A program made the translations under genes and the position numbers. The notes under the pieces are model-generated. The model saw only the letters and a program-made list of their open reading frames with translations. It was not told where the DNA came from and made no database searches. Positions 28,370-39,100 of a stretch of 64,000 bases of DNA are shown piece by piece. The stretch lies in contig JBAMDO010000202.1 of NCBI GenBank assembly GCA_037074765.1, positions 43,875-107,874 on the forward strand, written 5' to 3'. Each line of letters opens with the position of its first letter. The stretch's first letter is position 1. This DNA comes from Mansonella perstans. Its lineage: Eukaryota; Nematoda; Chromadorea; Rhabditida; Onchocercidae.

Positions 28370-28400
28370 ATTTTATCACTTATGACATAAGTGATAAAAT
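28370..28400. repeat. Perfect 14-bp inverted repeat with 3-nt spacer
   Basis: Arms ATTTTATCACTTAT (28,370-28,383) and ATAAGTGATAAAAT (28,387-28,400) are exact reverse complements around the spacer GAC. Confidence 0.92.
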
Positions 28401-29313
28401 AATGTTTATAACAAAATGATTGTAACAAAAAAAAAAAAAAAAACTTTATACGAGGCTTCAAATTATAAACAAATATTAGCATAGAATTTCAGTCATTTAC
28501 TTCAAAAGGATTAATGGCCAAATTATATTTCCGTATGAAGATTGTACACGTATGACGTGCGTAGATACGTATGAGAAAAGAATGATTATACACGTTATAT
28601 ATAAAAAAAGTTAAATAATTCTTGTTCACTAAAATTTCAATAATTTTTGAATATAAAAAATTTTTTTTCAATCATTAAAAATTTTAAGAATTTTGGCTAT
28701 TAAAAGTTTTCAATATTTTTAATTACTAGAAGATTTTAATAATTTTTTGACACTAAAAACTTTTAATCTTTGCTAAATTGCTAAAAATTGAAGCTTTTTG
28801 AACGATGTGTACCTGTGCTGACCATCTAAAACATTTCCGTATTCCGAGATTAATTATTTGAACATATTTGAAGAACTAGGTTGGCTAACATATGTGACAA
28901 AGCCAGGCCAGATGACAAGTGACAATGAATTTCCTAAGCCAAATGATTATGTTTGATAGCGTAACTTATATAAGCAATTTTCTCTCTGGTTAACATTAAT
29001 ATTAACGATTGAACAGTTAGCAATCTTTTCATTCATTAAATTGTGAAAATTTGCTAAATGTTTTTTGAGACTGATAGATTCAAAAGTGGTCTTTGAACTA
29101 TGCCAGAGTCTTAAATTTAGTTCGTATGGACCATTATCAGATATTGAACTGGTCTTTCCAATCAGTTTAACTAAACTGTCAGTGCTCTGAAATATTTAGG
29201 ATGATAATTTCTTGGTGGCATACTTCCGGAAAACTTCCAGAAATGTAAATGTCTGACTCATTTCTGATTCCCCATTGATGTTCTTCCTCATACATCGTGA
29301 CATGATCAGCTTC

Positions 29314-29667
29314 TTGGCCAAACTTAATTGTGGCAAATTAATTAATTAAATTAGGGATTATTTATGAAGCAAATCTTTTTGTTTTCTTGAAGATCATTTA
29401 TGAGGTAAATATTCTCGTTTATATCAATTCATATTGCGCAGCCAAGCTGTAAATTCGGCAACAGCCAGAATTGAATTGAATTGAATCTCAAATTTACATC
29501 TCCGCCACATTTTGATCTTTTTCGCTAATACTATACAGCATGTATACAGAAATAATGTATGCATACTTAATAAATCATCTGTTTTTGGCCAGACTTAATT
29601 GTGGCAAATTAATTACATTAGGGATTATTTATGAGGCAAATGTCCTTGTCTTCTTGACGATCATTTC
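29314..29667. repeat. Dispersed direct repeat, two copies of about 85 bp
   Basis: Copy 1 (29,314-29,400) and copy 2 (29,585-29,667) share, in order, TTGGCCA/G, ACTTAATTGTGGCAAATTAATTA, TTAGGGATTATTTATGA, GCAAAT, TTCTTGA and GATCATTT, with few mismatches and a small length difference. Copy 1 is followed by a partial internal echo (ATTTATGAGGTAAAT). Confidence 0.85.
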
Positions 29668-30176
29668 TATATGTCAATTAGTAAACTTTTATTATTTTTA
29701 CAATTAACTTAACGTTCAATACTTTTGCATTAGCTGCAAATTGATTTGAAATGTTTTACCATTAAAAAATGATTCTAATTTCCTTCCCTTTGTAGATTTT
29801 GCAGAATTTATTACTGCGATTTATTGCAGGATTTATTACTTTAAATTTTCAATTTAAAATTGAAAATGATAAGTGCGGGAAATGGAATGGATGCTATCTT
29901 TGATTTTGCCTGTTTACATCTATTTTGCTGGAGAAAAGCAAATTGAATTTTAGTGAATATGCAGGCATTTGAAGATATATATATATATATATTGGAAAAA
30001 TTATCTTAAATATGAGGTTAGTAAAGAGTGCACGCAAGTGACGAATTTTACAAAGAGCTGATTTATTTTGATGAATTGAATCATTATTCTTGTCTTCTCA
30101 TCAGGATTAAGTGCTCATTGATAGCAATCAGCTCACAATTCCCTTATGATATGTTGCACTCAGTGCACAAATACGT

Positions 30177-30326
30177 GCAAGACTATGTGCACAGATATGA
30201 ATATCTGCAAGACCATGTGCACAGATGCGAATACGTGCAAGACCATGTGCACAGATGCGAATATGTGCAAGACCATGTGTACAGATGCGAATACGTGCAA
30301 GACCATGTGCACAGATACGCATAATA
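30177..30326. repeat. 30-bp minisatellite, five copies
   Basis: Five head-to-tail copies of a 30-bp unit beginning GCAAGACCATGTGCACAGAT start at 30,177, 30,207, 30,237, 30,267 and 30,297, with one to a few differences each; the last copy is degenerate at its end. The unit length is divisible by three, so all six frames look periodic (for example a ten-residue repeat containing HVHRCEYVQD). I see no splice sites or conserved flanking frame showing that it is translated. Confidence 0.93.
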
Positions 30327-30935
30327 TGCGTGCTTAGACACGTGCAAAACTCATATTATGACGTGTGGCATATGTACATATATGACATGCATGTACGCAT
30401 GGATACCTATCATTATACACATATGAAAGAGCTTTGTGGTAGTATGCAAGAATGCGAATTTTGATTATTCACGCAAGCAACACGTAAAGTAAATAAATGA
30501 AAGGCAAACGCAAATAGAAATATAAAATTTTTGCTTTCACAGAAATATGGCATATTGCATTCATTTACGTAAACGACGAATAAACTTTAATTAGTACTTT
30601 TTTTCCAATTTCTAAATTAATTTCAAATTTTGGTTGATTTGATTTCAATCATAAAATATAGTTGTGTTAAAAACCAAGAATTGAAAAAAACTTTTTTTTG
30701 CGACTTATTTTCTTTGCACATAAATTGTTTAATAGTTTAATGAACAAAAGAATAATTTTCTAATAAATAATAACTTGGCTTGATTTAAGATTAAAAGTTA
30801 TCGACTGTTAATAACTGTGGTATCCATTCATCATTCAACTAAATTATCAAGCCAAGTTATTCACTGGAAAATTAATCATTAGATAACATTTTCTTCACTG
30901 ATAATCATACTATAATGATAATAATGACAGTAAAA

Positions 30936-30991
30936 ATAATAATAATAATAATAGTAATAATAATAATAACAATAATAATAATAATAATAAA
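30936..30991. repeat. (AAT)n microsatellite
   Basis: About 55 bp of AAT repeats with single interruptions by AGT and AAC. Confidence 0.9.
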
Positions 30992-33950
30992 CACTTTCAA
31001 TTTATGTATTTTTTTGTTCCTTTCTCATTCGCTGCCTATAAACTCACAGTTTTCATTTACTAAATAAAGTTTTTTGATTTAGTTGATGAAAATTTTCTGC
31101 TTTTTTCTTTCTTCTCAATTCATTTCTAATGTTTAAATTTACAAGTTTTTATCATACACAATATTTTTTGTTTAACTAAAACAAACAAAAAGAACCTGTT
31201 TTTCTTTTTTTCCCAAGTAATTCAATTTTGATTTTTTTTTTTTTTTTTTTTTTATAAGATGAAGAAGACGAATAAACAGGAAAGGAAAGTAAGAAACAAA
31301 GCAAATGAAATGTTGCTGTGACAGTGACAAACGCGATCGATTCCCTCTGGGCCAAAATATCTACTTTTGGCTTACTTGCAAGAATTGTGTTTGTTTACAA
31401 TTTATTGCTTGATTTTATTTCTGATATTTGTCGACTCATGATTTTTACTTCTACTGCTGTTTTTTTTCAACCTTAGTGTAGTAATAAATTGAAAAAATTT
31501 TATTTTTCAATAATTTCAAACATGAATTCAGGTGTTTTTCATTTGAAGCAAAGAAACTGAAGGAAAAGAGAGAGAGAGAGAGGATAGTATAATTTCATTT
31601 TACTTGAAAATAATTCAAAAAAAAATAATACCCTATTTAGTATTTGAGTTTTTTTTCCTCCCTTTTAGTGTCTCTCTTTCTTTCAAGCAGATTTCAAATT
31701 GATACATTACAATTAACTATAGAGACTAATTTAAAATCTAACCAAAAAAATATTTCCTAAATTATGTTAGCCAAAAATTTAATTTATTGCATTGGTTTTA
31801 AATTGCACTGAATAAGGATCTAATTCATTGCAAAAGTTTTTGCCTCATGTTATTTTCCAATTTGATCTACTGAAATGATTTTAAGTTATGCTGTATCACA
31901 ACTTCATAAATTACTATAACTCTTAATTTACACTATATTTTAATTTCAAGTTATGATTTACTCCAATTGCATTCATTACAGTGATTTTCATATTACAATA
32001 TCAAAGTTAATTTTGAATATTATAACCGTGAATATACAATGATTGATGGATTTATATTGCTCATTACAAAATAATCTATTCAATAAGCAATTATTGCATA
32101 ATTTCAGTATCTTTTACAAATATTTCGACAAACTTTCTATAAATATGAAATTTGAAACGGTAATTTGAAATGCTGTGTTTCCAAATTCAAAAATTTTCAA
32201 CTTTTTAAATTTTTGGGGAAACATTTAAAGATTTGTTCAATTAAAGTTCAAGTTCATTAATGTGGTAGCTGTTGAAGCCAGATCATATCATATAGTATCT
32301 TTACAGACAGTTCCAACATAACTTCTACTAAAAAGTTCCAACATAACTTTTTAGTTACAAAATCAATGTTTCAAATTGCTATGGAATGAAATCATCAATT
32401 TGATCAATTGATTGGTCAAATTCAATTGATCAGTCAATTGACCAATGCTTTAACTTATCGATTAATTGATTTATCGATTAGTCTTTCATATTTCCATGCA
32501 AGTGAACCCAATATTGAAATTAAAAATGCTGACATTAAGCAAGCAATATCACTTTTCAATGATGATGTCACCTAAAGTTGACATAGAATTTTGCTTACTA
32601 AACTTAATTTTTTGTCTATTTTTACAACAAAAAAAATGCTGTAACGATTATCATTAGTGTAATTAATGCAATTAACATTTTTTTTAAACCACTTGTCCCA
32701 TTTTTTTTGTCCAAAGTATATTATTTGTCTCCATTATGCTATTTCCTTGTTCCTACATTATTAGTTTCCAACATATGCTGGATGGTGACTAGTTTCATCT
32801 AATTGTTGATCTGTTCAGAAAAAGTTAATTGTACGATCATTTTTTCGATTCCCCCATACTGAAAGTTTTGTTATAATGAGAAAAAAAACAAAGTTAGAGA
32901 AGAAATCAAAATGAGAATTTTAGGACTTTCTCAAGTGACAAATTTCATTGATTGTGACAATAATTATCTCTAAAAATTACTTATTGATTTTTAACTCGTC
33001 CCTATGCTGCTTCACTATGAAAATTCAAATTCGTATAGTTTTATACGAATTATATAGTTTTCTTTTAGTCATTGCATATACATATATATATATATATATA
33101 TATTTCAGTTTCCTCCATTACTTTTAGCTATACTTTAAAAGACGTAATTTAAAAAATTTTTACAAAGAAAAAATTTAAAAAAGAAATTCCAAAAAAAATT
33201 TAGATTTGAATGTCGATGATTCATTCCCTCATGATTTAAAATAAGCTCGTTGCTTCGCTTCAGTTAACAATATAAAATGGAAATAATAGGGGAATTTTAA
33301 TCTAAAAAAGTATCAAACAAAGCAAAAGTAACTAATTCCATGACTAGTTATGGTAATGACTAATAAATCAAAAGAATTTTAAATGCTAATGAAAAACTTC
33401 AGTGAATTATTTCAGTTATTTTGCTTCGTCCATTAATTTTTATTTTTTAATTTTACCATTGAAAGCATAAGATTGAAATTTGATTTTGAAATTATTTTCA
33501 TCGAAAATTATACTAAAAGAATAATTCTTCCAATGGTAAAATTTCAATTTTTAACAACAAAATTGAATTTTTATTCACAATAGCATTTAAAGCTATCTTT
33601 CTCAATACCCTTCATTATTTCGAATCAATATTTCAACTTCGATTTGCAAAGTTCGAAATTCTTATAATTCATTGTTTACAACACTGTTTATTTCTTTCAC
33701 TTATCATACTTTTGCATAGAATAAATGAAATCAAAATTTTTCGTTTATCTAACGTAACAGTAATCGAATCCTTTCTGATTTGAAAGATCAAATAATTTCA
33801 AATTCAAGTCTTTTATTTCCTATGTGGTGAGTATTGCTGCAGTTGAACATTGCCGGCTTCCAATCTTATTTTAATGAAGTTTAATATTTTCAAATACCAA
33901 TAATAGTGATAAAAAAAAATAACAATCCTAACAATAATAATAATAATAAC

Positions 33951-33997
33951 AATGATCAATAATAATCAATAATAATCAATAATAATCAATAATAATC

Positions 33998-34059
<62 letters not shown>

Positions 34060-34068
34060 TAATAATAA

Positions 34069-34123
<55 letters not shown>

Positions 34124-34124
34124 A

Positions 34125-34156
<32 letters not shown>

Positions 34157-34165
34157 TAATAATAG
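33951..34165. repeat. Compound microsatellite: 10-bp unit, (TAA)n, (TAAA)n
   Basis: Four to five copies of AATAATCAAT run directly into a (TAA)n tract (about 34,000-34,068). This becomes (TAAA)n at about 34,069-34,142 and reverts to (TAA)n up to about 34,165. The stepwise change of unit is visible directly. Minus-strand poly-Leu/Ile frames here are by-products. Confidence 0.93.
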
Positions 34166-34802
34166 TGCTAATAATGCTAGTGAATAGAATAATAAGAGTA
34201 ATAATAACAGTTGCTTATCAATAATCAAACATATATATGTCACAAACAATTTGCCGACTTTGCATAAATTTTTTTTTACAAAATAGTTTCTATGTACTGA
34301 TTGTTTTAACTCAATTTAAAAGTTAAATAACAATTCGATTCATTTTTTACAGCACAAACTATCCTTTTTCAATGAATCATTCAATTTTTTAAGTACTATG
34401 GACTGAATTGAACTTTCGCAACTTTTTTATATCTTTTTCAAATAACAAAAATGATTCAATGGAAAATTTATTTCCGCGTAATATTTCTCAGAAATTTTGA
34501 ATATTTTTAAAGTTCGATAATAATTTTTTGTTCGTTTTTTTTTTCTCTCATCAAATTTAACACATTTCCAATAGCAATTTAGGGCAGAGAAAGAAAAAAA
34601 TGATTGCATCTGAAATTATTTTATTTCATAATTCTATCTTATGCAGTATGGGAGTAAACATCCTGAAATTGAGGAAATTGTTCTTTTCCGTCCTTAATTA
34701 CTTCCATTCTGCTTTTTTTGTTACATTTTTTTTTATTCAATTCATAAGATTGCAAAATGATTTCCGCATAGAAACAAACTCTTTTCGAATTAAAACACAA
34801 AA

Positions 34803-35205
34803 AATAGAGAGAGAAAGAGAGGGACAGAGGGAGAAAGAGAGAGTGGAAAATAGAGCGAGAGAGGGAAAGAAGGGACAGAGAAAGGATAGAAGAGGCAAAA
34901 TTAAATTCTTTTTGCTATGTTTCCTTAAAATAATTCTTTGTCAAACTCAAATGGATGCATAAAAAGAAGAAAAGAGAAGTAATGGAGAGGAAGCCAAGAA
35001 AGGGAGAGAGAGAGGGAGAGAGAGAGAGAGAAAGACTTGACAAAAATGACCAATGCGAGAGAATGGATGAGAAATTAACAAAGGGTGAAATGTGTACGAA
35101 AATGAGAAGGAAGAGAAAAAAAATGAGAAAAGGAGAGAGAGGGAAGAAAGAAAAGAATGAAGAGAAAATATCAGAGAAAGAGAGAGAGAAAAAGAAGAGG
35201 AAGTA
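34803..35205. repeat. GA-rich polypurine tract upstream of the PACS gene
   Basis: About 400 bp in which the plus strand is mostly A and G, with many GAGAGA runs (34,805-34,870, 34,995-35,035 and 35,160-35,205) separated by a more mixed patch at about 34,900-34,960. It lies about 1-1.35 kb before the proposed PACS start codon. Plus-strand frames made of Lys, Glu and Arg result from the composition. Confidence 0.85.
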
Positions 35206-36157
35206 GGTGAAAGATTATGCTGTCGGGCCTTAATTAAATATTTAACCGAAATTTAACAATACCATCCTTCCTTCTTGTAGTTTACTCTCCCATTCTTAGT
35301 TTGTTTCAATATTAAAATAAACGAAGGTCGTTCATTTGGGTCGCTATGAAAAATTAGTGTCTTACATAAAGTGTATACCTATCACATTTCCTATCCTTTG
35401 TTGTTTCTGTTGTTAACCTGAAATTTACCTGCAATTAACCTGGAATACATTTTTTTTTGTGATTTTGAAAGTTTTTATGAAAGTGAATGAAAGAATGGCA
35501 AAAAAGAAAGTTGAATTTTTCTCATATATGATTTTAATATTGTGTATACCTGTTCTAAAGATTTTTATTAGTTTAATTTCTCATTTGCAGAGTTGAATTT
35601 CTCATTTGCTAATTGCATCAAAAAATGTGTTTGTTGGTTATTTCTTGAACAATAAATTTTGTCAATTTTCGAATTAAAATGAAGCTAATTGGAAGGTAAG
35701 GCTTTTTTTTTTTCGCTTACAGTAATTCATTGATAAGGTTTTATATTTGAATAATTCAATGAATTATTTGTATTAGATAAAAGAAGACAGAGAGAGAGAG
35801 GAATTAAGTGAAAGAAAAGTGTTCTTGAGAAAATTGCTATCGATAAGATTTATGTTAATAATTAATAAGATTTGTGGAAAATGATAAAAGCTAAAATTTA
35901 AGTTAAATAATGAGAAAAAAATTTAGTGCAATTTATAAATAAAATATTACAATTAATATTTAATATAATGTTTGACATTTTATATAGAAATACTTAGAGA
36001 GAATAGATGATAGATTGTTGATCATTTAGTTTATTTTGATAATTTCACAAATAATAACATTTTCATATATAATATTTGATGAGGCATATATGATTAAGGA
36101 GAACGAATGAATAATCACTAATCTAAAGTTTAATCAATTAAATTACTCATTCGAACT

Positions 36158-39100
36158 ATGGATATTAATGCAAGTCGTACGGTACCAATGCGATTGTTTG
36201 CTAACTGGGAAACGGATCGAACAGTTACTTGTGCCGTACAACGGTTGGTTCTTTTTCTCCTCACTCCTAATCACTAATTAAGTAGTTAAATTATTTTTAT
36301 TTAACTTATCTTTTTTCTTTGCTACGAAAAATATTTCTTATGCTATTTAATTATCACCATATATACTTTTGCTATATTTTACGAATGTTTTCAGAATGTT
36401 TTCTATGGCTTTAACTCGTTTGGTGCTTAATACATTTCTTGGAAATCAATCCTTTGTAGTCATTACTGTTAAATTACAAGTAAGTTTTTAAATTATCATC
36501 AATAGTGTAGATAATCGTTTGTTAAACAAATTATGGTTGAAGATTAAAGATTGAAATTTTATCTATGTTTGTTTATCTTTGGATATAAACGCACTGAATG
36601 AAAGTGCTTTGAAATCAAATAAAGAATATAATATCAATCATACATACAAAAGTAATAACCAATTGGAATGTTGGAATGTGCGATTGAAATTTTATATTTA
36701 GAATACTTAGGTTTGCAATTGTTTTCGGATTTTCAGGGTTCGAAACGATCTCTTCGTAGTGATGATTTTGTAATTCAGTCCAGAAATGGCAGAGTTGATA
36801 TAGAATTAAATATGTCATTTACAATACAGGTATTTGGATTGAATTGCAAACTTTTATATGATAATGATTTTGACTTTCATGATATTTTAGTTTTAATTGG
36901 TTTGTGTAAAATTGTTTTAAAAAAAGTTGCGCAAATTCTAGTTTAAACATATCGTTTATTTTTTTTATCATACATATTTTCACAGTGTATATTTTTTGCA
37001 TACAGTATTAATTTTTGCTATGATTTATTCTGTTTGATTTATTAATGTCTGAAATTATTGCAACTAGTGGCTTTTTTTTAGTACCCACATTTCTTAAAAA
37101 AAAAAGGAAATATTTTACACATATTGCTTCAAAAACGCAAACGATATAAAAACCGACCAGTTTTGGGTTATAAAACACTTGCTGTTGGTAAGCTTTTTTA
37201 ACTTAGTATTATTTCAACGCTAATCGATTTGCAATGATTTATGCGAATTTTCTCAGGCATTTTTTCATATAATTTCAACAAAAATTATTGAACATTAATT
37301 TAAAGAGTATTCGGAATTTCTTTTAAAAATGTGAATTTAGATATTATTTTATTTTGCAGTTACGATAAATGTGAATTTCAAATTGTTTTGTTTGACAGGT
37401 ACGATTAATTTATCGGAAATATTACAAAATTGTGCCGTTCGTGAGATTGCTCTTTTCGATCCTGATATGGAAAAATATGAAATACAAAATATCAGTCGTG
37501 AGTTATTTTAATCTCTGTAAGAATATGATTGCTATTATAATTGCTATCCCTGTGCAGATAAGTGAAATTTGCAGTATTTGCTTATTCAGCAGGGCAAAAT
37601 ATTTGCACATGATTGCCTTATATATATTGTTCGTATTTACTTTAGATCAGACTAATCCTGGTGTCGTATGTTTATGGCACATTAGAAACAGGACACTTCC
37701 CTTTCTGTTCGTTTGAGAATGAAACAGCTAAAATAACAGTGCTTATTTCTGATCGTATTCTGCTTTGTGTTGCTTAGCATTGAGAATTTTGAATTTCTGA
37801 TAACGAATGAGATATTCATTCAGGAAACGAGCCATTGTTAATAAAATAAGGTTACGAAAGATATACTCTTGGAAGTCTGATGTCACTCAATTCAAATAAA
37901 CTATTCTCTTTTCATTGATTGATATCTTATCATTTCTAGCAATGGGACGACTTATAGTTGGGTCTTGTCAAAATCAAGCATTCGAAACTCAAAATGAAGT
38001 GAGTGTACGAAGGATAAAAGAAAAAGGATTGGAAAGCGAAGATGATGATGATAGTTCATCGAATGGACAAGAAACAAATGATGAGCAGGAACTGCAAGAT
38101 TCAGCTCATTCAGCGCCAAAACAGAGGTTGATATATATATGTATATATACAAACCTGATTTCTAAGTTTTAGTTTTACATTTGTGATTAATGCTAGGATA
38201 TGTTCTTTATTTCCGTGCTTTTTAAGCCTTATCTTTTCATTCCTTTTTCAAAAATTGACAGTCTAAACGTTTTTCAGGTATAAGTCACGGAAAACGCGAG
38301 AACGGAAAATAGCGCGAAAGAATTTGAAGCAAAAATTTTCATCTTTATTAAGAAGATTCAAAATTCCCGAAGAAGGAACTGCAGGTTCAATAACTGTATT
38401 GCAGTATATTGTATCTCTACAATCACTAGATTTTTATCGAAAATTTTATCATAGTTTAATAATGAGAATACCATACAAATAGTCTGTCAACTTTTTCAGA
38501 TTCTGCATCACAAACTAGTAATGTTGCACCGACAGCACAAGAGCTTGAGGAGCTATTCGAAGAACTGGATAATTTGTCGGATTCGGGACCAGAAATGGTT
38601 ATGGATAATTTGAGTATAGTTAGCAATCCAAAACCAGGTTTGCAGCCTTACTTCACATCACGGGAAGTGTTACCATCGATCAGCAATTACAAGGTACTAG
38701 TATATTTTAGACATTTTCCTTGATGCAGTCTCTTTTAAAAGTCTTGTGGTGTTCTATTTGAATAAAACAGGAAAAAAAATGGCAATTCGTTTCAGCATAA
38801 CACTGAAGAAACAGACAGCGATGAAGAAGTTAGCACCGATATTGATAATCTGATGGTTGGATCACCTCGCATGTAAGTGAGAGTGCCATTTTAACAATCC
38901 ATGTAAAAAATTCTCTATAATTCAGGCTGCTTGGCGTTTGTTGGTGGCTTCATGGTTATTTTCTGTAAATGGACACTTACTGAAAGAAGTGCCTACAAAA
39001 AAAAATGCACATATTCTAATTACTGAAAGAAGTGCCTACAAAAAAAAATGCATATATTCTAATTTAACATTTCCTTTGCATACCATTTCTCTATTTCTTT

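Larger units (their letters stand above)
27094..36157. other. Divergent 9 kb intergenic desert between ATG9 and PACS genes
   Basis: No exon chain with family resemblance was found on either strand. The region holds several repeats listed separately, poly-A and poly-T runs (for example 28,429-28,442 and 31,232-31,253), and (TA)n runs at about 27,921-27,936, 29,976-29,991 and 33,076-33,104. Promoters and 5' UTRs of both flanking genes must lie at its edges. A non-coding RNA cannot be excluded. Confidence 0.55.

Noticed and set aside
30128..30464. Periodic Cys/His-rich frames
   Set aside because: The 30-bp repeat period keeps every frame open. No start context, splice sites or flanking conserved sequence was seen.
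33986..34249. Minus-strand frame of Leu, Phe and Ile resembling a membrane protein
   Set aside because: It is the translation of the compound TAA/TAAA microsatellite.
34600..35206. Plus-strand frames rich in Lys, Glu and Arg
   Set aside because: The composition follows from the GA purine tract. There are no supporting splice sites or family motifs.
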